This document shows positions 56,179-64,000 of a stretch of DNA of 64,000 nucleotides, one piece after another; position 1 is the stretch's first letter, and each line of letters begins with the position of its first letter. Below the pieces are notes generated by a model. The model did not search any database. It saw nothing but the letters and a program-made list of their open reading frames with translations, and was not told the DNA's origin. Source of the DNA: Drosophila persimilis. Its lineage: Eukaryota > Arthropoda > Insecta > Diptera > Drosophilidae. Both the position numbers and the translations under genes were made by a program. The stretch covers positions 1 to 64,000 of the forward strand of contig NW_020825482.1 in assembly GCF_003286085.1 (NCBI RefSeq), given 5' to 3'.

Positions 56179-57236
56179 GTAGCAAATGATCTTTGTAGTG
56201 GGGGCATTGGAAACGACAACACCAAAATGCATTTCCTTTGGGCCGCACCACTGGCAATAATTTAAAATATTTAAGCTGCTTGACCCGACAGATGGCTTAG
56301 ACCCATCAAATGCAGAAAAATTCTCTACAAAGGAATCAATAACTGCAATGCCACGAAATTGTGAGCATGAAAAGTTGAAAATGATATTGGAAGCAGGTAA
56401 CTTCGTTACTTTCAATGATGTAATGGGTAAATTCTAGTGCAATATTATTTCAACGAGGCCGCAACAATAGAGGAGGTAGTTATCCACCGCAAAGAGGTAG
56501 AGGCAATGGCCGCGGTAACTACAATTCCTATAACAATAGCAATAGTTACAACAATAAGAGAAACAACTATAGAGGTGGACGAAGTTATAACAGAGGTAAA
56601 TAAAAAAATAAACAGAGGTAAACTCAAGAGTAAATAATAAAATATATACAGTTAACTTAAGTCTCAATAATTTCATATCATTCAAAAATGTAGCAAATAA
56701 AAAAATAACATTTTTGTTCGATACAGGTGCAGATATTTCAATTATAAAAGAAAATTCTGATGTCTTTCACGACATCCAAATCAATACAATTATATACATT
56801 CGAGGCATAGGTGAAGAAGTAATAAACTCCAAAGGACTAGCCTCAATTGAACTCCAAACAGACAAATACATTATTCCATAAAAATTTCATCTACTTAATC
56901 CAGACTAGTAGTTCTCGTACTAATTCAGCACTTCTACCAGCAAGATCCCAAGTGATACGCAAAATCACAGAAGAAAACATTTTAATTCCCAATGAGGAAA
57001 TTAAATTAAATTATGTTGCAAACACGATTGCAACAGCCCAGAATGCCTTCGTCCGATTCTTAAATGCAACAGATACATGCCAAATAGTAAGCATTAATAA
57101 TTTAAAATTTGAATCACTTTCGAACTACGAGGTGGTTCAAAATCTCAAAGACAATAGAAAAGAGTCTGGAATTAATAAATTAATGAAACATTTTCCAACT
57201 TTGTTTAAGAAGAAATATGCACCCAGTATAGCGATG
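56179..57236 (+). pseudogene. errantivirus gag end and protease, array copy 3
   Basis: Near-identical to 47487-48544, with DTGA at 56720-56731. The stop at 56878 is shared with copy 1, but at the site of copy 1's second stop this copy has an open codon, leaving a 203-codon frame from 56847. Confidence 0.8.
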
Positions 57237-57491
57237 TGTTCGGGCTTGAAAGCGAACCAATCACAACGAACAATTTCTGTTGAGGAACGTTTAACAAGTC
57301 CATCGCTAAGCGAAGAACCATCGCCAGAAGAAAAGAAGAAGAGAATGGATGAGACGAAAATTTGTATACACACATATTCTTACAGCCGCTGCGACGGCAT
57401 TTTTCAGTACCAAATAGACATCGAACTGGACAAGAACAAAATAAATACAGTCCACTAGAATCAAATCCGTCGAGCATATTATTCACGAACA
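57237..57491 (+). repeat. BEL-B 5' LTR (array copy 3)
   Basis: 255 bp, inverted ends tgttcg / cgaaca, primer site at 57497-57513. Confidence 0.65.
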
Positions 57492-57561
57492 TTCTTTGGT
57501 CCTTCGAGCCGGATTCTTGAACAGTTTTGTGTGCATTGGTGTTCATTGAAAATTGTTTACA

Positions 57562-59149
57562 ATGGAACAATTAAAGTCATTGGTAAAAGCCCGTGGCAGA
57601 CTCAAGGCCATTATCACACGCGCATTGGCTTGGGCTGAACGGGATTAACCAACTACAACGGTGCAGGTCACCTCACGGATGGAACTGCTCCAATCGGCTT
57701 GGAAAGAGTTCTCACAAACTTGGAGATTCCATAGCCCATCTCGAACACGTGGATGGGTATGGGGATCCAGAGGAAGACAATGCACTTTACGAGGAAAAGT
57801 ATCTATTGACACATGCAATGATTTTGGAGAAAAAGGGGTTAGTACAACCAACTACAACTGCAACGATCAATGGGGATGGCAGCAGAGATCTTCATCTAAA
57901 CAACGACGCAGTACTCTGCCTGCTACAACAGCAACAACAGCTATTTGAACAGTTAGCTGCAAACCAGAACACGACGAACATGTCTATGCGTGCTGCTGGA
58001 GAGAGCGAGAGCGTCGAGTTTAGAGGCGCGGTAAATTCGAATTCTGCAGTTGGTGCGGTCACACCAATACAGAGCGAATTGCCAAAAATTCAAATCAAAC
58101 GGTTCGCTGGCAGCTACACAGCGTGGCGAGCATTTCAGGATATCTATGAAAGTACAATTCATAACAAGCAGCATTTGACGAACACACAGAAGTTTCATCA
58201 TTTGAAAACACGACATTTGGCGATCACGAACACTGCTTACAACACTGCATGGGAGCGTCTCAAGGAAAGGTACAATCGGCCGAGGCCGAGGCGACGGTGC
58301 AAACGAAATTGTACGTGTGGACGCCGTAAATCAAACGGGACGCGACTGTTGGATTATATATCTAGCACTGGAAAAACTTGATGCCGACTCGAGGCGCAGT
58401 GGATTGAACGCAGTTTGAATAAAGACTTCTTCAAGTTTTTGGATGCTCGTTGCGAGGAATTGGAACTAAACAAAGCGGAGCCTGCGTCTGAAGGGAAAAC
58501 AGTAACTCACGGGGACAAATCAAAAAGAATCACACACTCGATGGTGGCAGTTGAAGGCAGCAACTGCACCAAATGCCATTCGACAGAACAAATTCTGTAT
58601 GGCTGTCAACAATTTTTGGAAATGACAGGTTTGCAAAGGCGCTCTTTTGTAAAAGATAAAAATCTATGCTATAACTGTTTGAAGCCTGGTCATTTGAGCA
58701 ACAAGTGTAAATCAAAATACACATGTAAACAATGCAAAGGTCATCACCATTCACTACTCTATTTACCAGATACTACATCGGGTATTATCGGGACCTTTGC
58801 GCAAACAAAAGGGGAGAATCAGAGCAATTCAAACGCGCATTATAACACTTCGGTGACTTCAAGTCACATTGCCCAAGCAGAGGGCACACCATCGATTGTA
58901 TGTGCGCAAGGCACTGCACAATCTACTCAAGCAAAAGGATTGAACAGAAGCACATTACCCACGGCCATGGCTTATGTTAAAAAGCAAATGGGGACTACAT
59001 AACATGTCGCTCTTATTGGATACTGGCTCAGAACTCTCGTATATATCGGAACGTTGCATTCACGCTCTTGGGTTGGCACGTTCACAATCACGCATCCTGG
59101 TTTCGGGAATATTTTCAGTAAAAGCCGACACCACAAGGGGATTCAGCAC
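57562..59149 (+). pseudogene. BEL-B gag and protease start, array copy 3
   Basis: Same lesions near the start as the other copies. Core LPKIQIKRFAGSYTAWRAF, stop at 58379, knuckles intact (CYNCLKPGHLSNKC, CKQCKGHHHSLLY), then protease LLDTGSELSYISE after one missing base near 59010. Cut at 59149 by an mdg1-type LTR. Confidence 0.82.
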
Positions 59150-59628
59150 TGTAAAATGAAATGTTCAAATCCTTTTTGTTGGATCGTTGGGGCTCAACCC
59201 TCCGATCTGTTTTATTGTGATTTTTGTTCTGTATTTTACAATTGTGGTTTGGGCTTTTGTAAGCCAAAAGCCGCGGAGCTGCGCTGCCAGTGACGCCGGC
59301 AGCGGAGCGGCAGAACTATGTGTTCTTATCTCTTATATGTTAATATGTATATGCTCAGCGCTGTTGGCAGCGAGAGCGCGAGGGAAGATATATGTGTGTA
59401 TGCATGTATATTAGTGCCGTCAAGTCATGGGAACATGCTGACGCTGCACTTGGGTCGCTCGAGGCATTCTTGAGTGAATCGTAATACGATCACCCAGAAT
59501 GTCTGGGACTTTATTGTTACGTAAACACTGAAACAAAGTGTTACAGTGTGTATTCTTTAAGTACCGTCGGTACAGTGGGTATTCGAAATAATGAATACTT
59601 TACTTTACTTTAATATGAGCATATTACA
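59150..59628 (-). repeat. mdg1-type 3' LTR
   Basis: 479 bp; on the plus strand tgtaaaatga to catattaca. Its start recurs at 63981. The left flank is gcac; the right-hand partner of any target duplication lies outside the window. Confidence 0.85.
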
Positions 59629-59641
59629 TCTCCCTCCTTTT
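59629..59641 (-). other. mdg1-type polypurine tract
   Basis: aaaaggagggaga on the minus strand, directly before the LTR. Confidence 0.75.
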
Positions 59642-59873
59642 GAAAAATAACGTAATATAATGAAGTTATTTTATTTTTAGCTTTTACTATATATGTATAC
59701 GAGTTATGTATTCTTAAAAAGACAATTTATATATATATTTTTTTCTTTTTTAGTCAATTATTAGAATATTGAATTTTAATTAATATTGATAAAATTTAAA
59801 AGTTATTTGAATATAAATGCGGAATAGTATATTTTTATGGTTTATATTTATGTATGGCCATACTAAAAAATTA
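59642..59873 (-). other. AT-rich 3' untranslated stretch
   Basis: No feature seen between the integrase stop and the polypurine tract. Confidence 0.6.
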
Positions 59874-61990
59874 TTAATAATTGCAAATCTTTAACCTATC
59901 CTTATGTACTTTCTGAGTTTTGTTTTTATTATCGGAGATTATGACGTTATCTCTTTCTCCGATACTTTCTACTCTATATGGTCCTATATATTTAAAATCT
60001 AGCTTATGTCCTGTTTCATTTTTCAATAAAACTTTATCTCCTACAGCTAAATTTAAATCTTTTAACTTTAAGTCATAGAGCTGTTTATTTTTAATTTTAT
60101 GCTCCTCGAGCATAATCCTTGCTCGTTTATATGCTATTTCTAATCTATATTTACTCTCTTTAGAGTAATCATCTATGTTATATAGAGGTGCTATTCTATC
60201 TATAGTATTAAATTGAACTGGTAAGTTTGAAGTCTTACCGAAAACTAGCTCATATGGACAATAATCATGTGCCATAGAGGGGGTTGTATTAAAACAATAT
60301 ACGAAGTATTGCAGCCATACATCCCAATCTGATTTGTCAGCTGAGATGTATGAGCGTATGAACTCGTTAAATGTTCTGTGGCTTCGCTCCACGGTTCCTA
60401 CAGTCTGGTGATGATGTGCAGTAGAAGTTATGTTTTTGATGTTTAGATTTTTACATAAGTCTTCAATTATTGAATTTTTATATTCTGTTCCCATGTCCGT
60501 AATGAACGTCTTCATTGGACCGTACTTTAGAATAAAATTTTCAAAAATAGCTTTAGCTACTGTATTTGCACTTTTGTTTCTAATAGGTATGGCAACAAGG
60601 TATTTTGTCAGGTCTCATATTAAGGTGACTGCATATTCATTTCCTTGTTCTGATTTAGGAAGTGGACCGATCGTATCCACTATTACCCTATCAAAAGCCA
60701 TGTATGGTGTTTCTGTAATAGTCAATGGAGTTATTGTGTGCTTGGTTACTTTAGCTTTTTGGCATTTTGGACATTTTCGTATGTAATTGGTTATTTCTTT
60801 AGTCATACCTTTCCAAAAATAATGTCTTTTGACCTTGGCCAAGGTTTTTGTTATGCCTGTATGTCCTCCTTGTATGGGATCATCATGTAATGTAGACAGT
60901 ATTGCTTCTTTTTCTTTTTCATTTTTAATTAGGGTCACCGGGTTGAGTAGCGCTACTCTTATTGTTCGTAATATTTTATTGCCCATATTTTTAAAATTAT
61001 CCATTGAAATGTATTCAAAGATATTTTCCCACGGTGCCACTTTGAGTTGGCTGATTTTTTGTTTACCGGCTTGCGTTTCAAGCCTTTGGAAAAACTGACC
61101 TAAGTCAAGGGTTCCATTAGTATACAAATCGCTAACGTCATATCTTGCAGTAATTTTTTTTCCATGTTTGAAAAAACATAAATTATTATTTACATGCAAG
61201 GTCACTACTTTACGTACTTCGTCATTGTTGATGACTTCATATACGTTGGGCTTTGAAGCTTTTGTTAGAGATTGCCTAGGCAATTCTATTTTTTCTTTTC
61301 CTGCGCAGGATTTCTGTCTACTCTGTTGCCTGGTAGTGACTTTCAGGACTTTATTTGTTTTTTGTATGTTTTTCAGGTCTGTGATGGTTATTCTTGATAA
61401 CGCATCTGCTACATGATTATCTTTACCCTTTAGATACTCGACTGTAAAGTCGTATTCTTCTAATTCGAGCCGCATGCGTGTGAGTTTTGAGCTAGGATTG
61501 ACCATTGAAAATAGGTATGTTAGTGGTCTGTGATCCGTTTTTACTGTAAAGTGTTTACCATAGATATATGGTCGAAAATGGGTAATTGCCCAATGAATTG
61601 CTGCTAATTCCTGTTCTGTAGTACTTTTGTTACTTTCACCTTTTGTGAATGAACGTGATGCATATGCTAATGGGAGTTGGAGTCCGTTATGGTTTTGAGT
61701 TAAAACCGCTCCACATGCTTGTTTACTAGCATCGGTGATTATGCAAAATTCTTTCTGAAAATCTGGGTACTGTAACAGAGTGGGTTCCATAAGTTTATCT
61801 TTTAAATATTGGAATGCATTTTGACATTCAGTTGACCACTCAAAGGGGACATTCTTTTTACATAATCTAGTTATGTGCCGGGAATAGTCGGCGAAGTTTT
61901 TAATAAAACGTCTATAATAATTGCAAAATGCAATAAATCGTCTAGCGCTGTCCGCATCATGTGGGACTGGATAGTTTTTGCTCTTTGCCT
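59874..61990 (-). pseudogene. mdg1-type pol: RT end, RNase H, integrase
   Basis: One minus-strand frame from about 61990 to 59874 with a single TGA at 60615-60617. RT connection (FIAFCNYYRRFIKNFADYS), RNase H (IITDASKQACGAV, STTEQELAAIHWA, KTDHRPLTYLFSMVN, NHVADALSRI), integrase zinc domain (GGHTGITKTLAKVKRHYFW, CPKCQKAK), and a complete DDE set: Asp in VIVDTIGPLP, Asp in FITDMGTEY, Glu in GTVERSHRTF. C-terminal domain VGDKVLLKNETGHKLDFKY. Integrase is thus intact but for the one nonsense codon. The catalytic half of RT is deleted at about 61990. Confidence 0.9.
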
Positions 61991-62510
61991 TTATAGGGGT
62001 TGTAGCTCATATTGCTCATATTTTTGAATTCGTTTGTTTCTCGTTACAATTGTTTTTGGTTTATACTTTTGTTCATTTAGAATTTGCCTTAAACATCTCT
62101 ATGGTTATTTTTGTGGACGCACCTCATCCATTATGGTCCGGTCCGAGACGGTTGTGCCTATCCTGTCCAGCCAGACTCGGACCGTACCGCAGTGCCACCG
62201 CCGGCCGTTCTCAGCGCGCAAGCCCCTTAGGGCGGAGGGCGACGAGGGGGCGCCGCTCACGAGAGCGTGCTGCTTGTGCTTTACCATCTGATGGACTGAT
62301 GGACCGTATTGTCCATTGGCCATTGGCCGTGTTGGAAGTCGGCCTTGGCCTGACCCGGAGCTGGTGCTACCGATGCCCGTCTACCCACTGATGGCTGGGT
62401 CGGGGACGGAGAGGAGGCGGTTCCGTGTGGCACGGGGCTGAGGTGGGGACCTGGCGCGTCGGCGATTACACGAACGGGACACACACACCAATGCATTTTG
62501 AAGTTTTTAT
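61991..62510 (-). other. unassigned, with a GC-rich island
   Basis: Between the RT remnant and the T-rich tract. 62115-62490 is markedly GC-rich among AT-rich neighbours and has no convincing frame; short Pro/Ser/Ala-rich frames exist on the minus strand. It could be a gag linker or foreign insert. Confidence 0.4.
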
Positions 62511-62940
62511 ATTTTTTTTTGTACGATTTTTTTTTCAGAGTTTTTGCAGTTGTCCTGATACATTATCTACTAGGTCACATTTAGGTTAGTCTTCCTTTTT
62601 GTTTTTGTTTTAGTGTATTTTTTTTTATGTATTCTTTTTTTTTTTTGTTTTTTTTTTTTTTCATTGATATACTTTGGTCTGATATTCCTCCTTTGTCATT
62701 GCCAAGTCCTCTATGTTCGTTTTTAAACACTATCTAAATTTTTTTTTTTTTTTTTATTATTTGCTATTCATTTATTCTTTTCAATTATAAAAAAAATTAC
62801 TAAAAAATCTTTTTTTTTTCTCATGGACACACATATCTATATACCCTTCCTTTTTTTTTTTTTTTACTCTTTAAAATTTCATCAATATAAATTTTTTTTT
62901 ATATATATTTGATCAAAATGAAGGAAGAAAAAAAAATGTT
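62511..62940. repeat. T-rich tract
   Basis: Repeated runs of 8-20 T. On the element's own strand it is A-rich. No gene. Confidence 0.7.
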
Positions 62941-63121
62941 AAGGGACATGTGATCGATTTACAGGTTTTTCATTATATAATTCAATATCGATCACATGGT
63001 TTTAGTAATAGCCTAACAGAGGTTAGTATTTTCAAGTTGCACTTTAAGGGTGCTTCAACTCGAGATAGAATATTATAATTATTGGCAATATGAGGCATGG
63101 CATTTCTGCAGCTCAATTGCG

Positions 63122-63541
63122 TTACTTCGCACCAGTGCGAAGTTGTTTATTGATTTCCTTGATGCGCTCTTGGCAGCGTTGTCGGTCCTCTTCATTTGTA
63201 TATGTTTTTCCCAGGTCCCGCTCCAGACGTCGTTGTTGAAGCAGCCGTTTGATCCGGCCGCCCCTCTTTGTTTTCTTCCTTGGGCGTTTTTCTTGTCGTG
63301 CCCTGTACTCAGCTATTGTGAGTGGGCGTGGTCCATCGTTTGGATACACTTCTAATGCCTCTTGTAGGCTGAGTGCGTCCCTTTGCTCGGTAGGAGCAGC
63401 GTCGGCGAAGTCTGGTGCATTTTCTGCTGCTGGAGTGGTTGTGTTACTGTCCATCGACGGTGCAAGGGGCGGTCCTATGCCACTCGCACTTATATTATTG
63501 GTCCTTGCTGGGTCTGGTGGGGCCGGTGCTGGTCTTCGCAC
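63122..63541 (-). CDS. small ORF in the mdg1-type 5' region, unknown
   Basis: 139 codons. The N-terminal half is Pro/Ala-rich (PPLAPSMDSNTTTPAAENAP), the centre has LSLQEALEVYPNDGPRPL, and the C-terminal half is strongly basic (RPRKKTKRGGRIKRLLQQRR) followed by a charged helix. It has the look of a small nucleic-acid-binding or gag N-terminal protein, placed where gag should begin. I recognise no domain. It may be a truncated gag. Confidence 0.45.
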   Translation of the reverse strand: MRRPAPAPPDPARTNNISASGIGPPLAPSMDSNTTTPAAENAPDFADAAPTEQRDALSLQEALEVYPNDGPRPLTIAEYRARQEKRPRKKTKRGGRIKRLLQQRRLERDLGKTYTNEEDRQRCQERIKEINKQLRTGAK

Positions 63542-63962
63542 AGGTTTTTATATTGCGTGTACGCTCTTTGTAGCGCGGGCTGTTATATCTCCTTGGGTAT
63601 TATATATTCCTGGCCGCATTGTAGCCGCCAAATTTAAGGGTATAAATTATAATGCAACATGGGTTTGTGCGTAATATCGTCGGCAGTCGTGCATGGGTCT
63701 GGCGAAACGGCTGGTTTGGCTTTCTGCTGGGTTTTTTTTTTTTTCTTGGCACTGGCACTGGGGACAACACTGTTTCAATAGTTTTTCCAATTTTCTTTTG
63801 ACTTGGTCCGATTTTTTAAAACAAAATCACATAGTATTTTAATTTTTTTTTTTTTTTTCGGCCATTCTTTGTCTTTCAAAATTTTAACACTTTTTTTGAA
63901 AAAATTTCTCTCTTTTTTTTTCTCTCAATCCTTAGATTGATCCATCGCGTAGGACATATCGA

Positions 63963-63980
63963 GTCCTGTCACGGTCGCCA
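63963..63980 (-). other. primer-binding site, arginine-tRNA type
   Basis: tggcgaccgtgacaggac on the minus strand immediately after the LTR end, the site known for mdg1/412-type elements. Confidence 0.8.
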
Positions 63981-64000
63981 TGTAAAATGAAATGTTCAAA
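63981..64000 (-). repeat. mdg1-type 5' LTR, first bases only
   Basis: The last 20 bases of the window repeat the edge of the 3' LTR at 59150; the rest lies beyond the window. Confidence 0.85.

Larger units (their letters stand above)
59150..64000 (-). mobile_element. mdg1/412-type LTR element, internally deleted
   Basis: Minus-strand gypsy-group element: 3' LTR (59150-59628), polypurine tract, integrase, RNase H, an RT remnant, a 5' region with a small ORF, an arginine-tRNA-type primer site and the first 20 bases of the 5' LTR at the window edge. The primer site and the RNase H style point to the mdg1/412 lineage. Most of RT, protease and probably gag are gone. Confidence 0.85.

Noticed and set aside
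62105-62490. Ribosomal DNA fragment
   Set aside because: GC-rich like rDNA expansion segments, but I could not recognise any conserved rRNA motif.

Overview
The window looks like pericentromeric or otherwise repeat-rich heterochromatin from a Drosophila-type fly. I see no host gene. Nearly every kilobase can be assigned to a retrotransposon or a Helitron-like interspersed repeat, mostly broken and nested in one another. The insect assignment rests on the families present: errantivirus (gypsy/17.6/297-type) gag, pol and env; an Osvaldo/Ulysses-type element with a lysine-tRNA-like primer site; an mdg1/412-type element with an arginine-tRNA-like primer site; an mdg3/micropia-like gypsy element; several BEL/Pao elements; a copia-type element; LOA, CR1-like and Jockey-like LINEs; and four pieces of a DINE-1/mini-me-like repeat. 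The species cannot be fixed; Osvaldo-type and DINE-like content would suit the subgenus Drosophila, which is inference.

Layout. 1-7.6 kb holds a 3.4-kb segment present twice: an antisense errantivirus pol fragment followed by the LTR and gag of an mdg3-like element, here called E1. The second copy is the 5' end of an E1 that runs from 6236 to 27573 and is flanked by a 4-bp duplication (atag) inside the protease of the antisense errantivirus. E1 is broken after its reverse transcriptase at about 9075 and resumes in its integrase at 26286. The gap holds an antisense LOA-type LINE (9.1-11.85 kb), an errantivirus gag-protease scrap (11.9-13.1 kb), a BEL/Pao 5' end (13.1-14.0 kb), an antisense DINE-like piece (14.0-14.6 kb) and an Osvaldo-type element with long LTRs (14.6-26.3 kb).

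The Osvaldo-type element is the youngest part: its LTRs differ at only about a dozen sites. It has lost reverse transcriptase and most of integrase, and instead carries three tandem copies of a gag-protease segment separated by a 93-bp coding minisatellite. Units 1 and 2 differ in length by exactly six minisatellite repeats.

27.6-41.7 kb holds a full DINE-like repeat, a CR1-like LINE (+), an AT-rich tract with a Jockey-like LINE (-), another DINE-like repeat, an antisense BEL/Pao LTR, a 5'-truncated copia-type element with its 3' LTR, and errantivirus env and gag remnants. 41.7-59.15 kb is a complete but dead BEL/Pao element (BEL-A, minus), then a composite block (BEL-A 5' end / errantivirus gag-protease / a second BEL element, BEL-B, plus) present three times in tandem with shared disabling mutations. 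59.15 kb to the end is an mdg1/412-type element on the minus strand with most of reverse transcriptase deleted; its 5' LTR starts at 63981.

No element is intact. The genes once formed gag-protease-RT-RNase H-integrase or ORF1-ORF2 units, but each now has stops, frameshifts or missing catalytic parts. The density of nested fragments in both orientations is what one expects of a transposon-trapping locus such as a piRNA cluster, which the sequence alone cannot prove.
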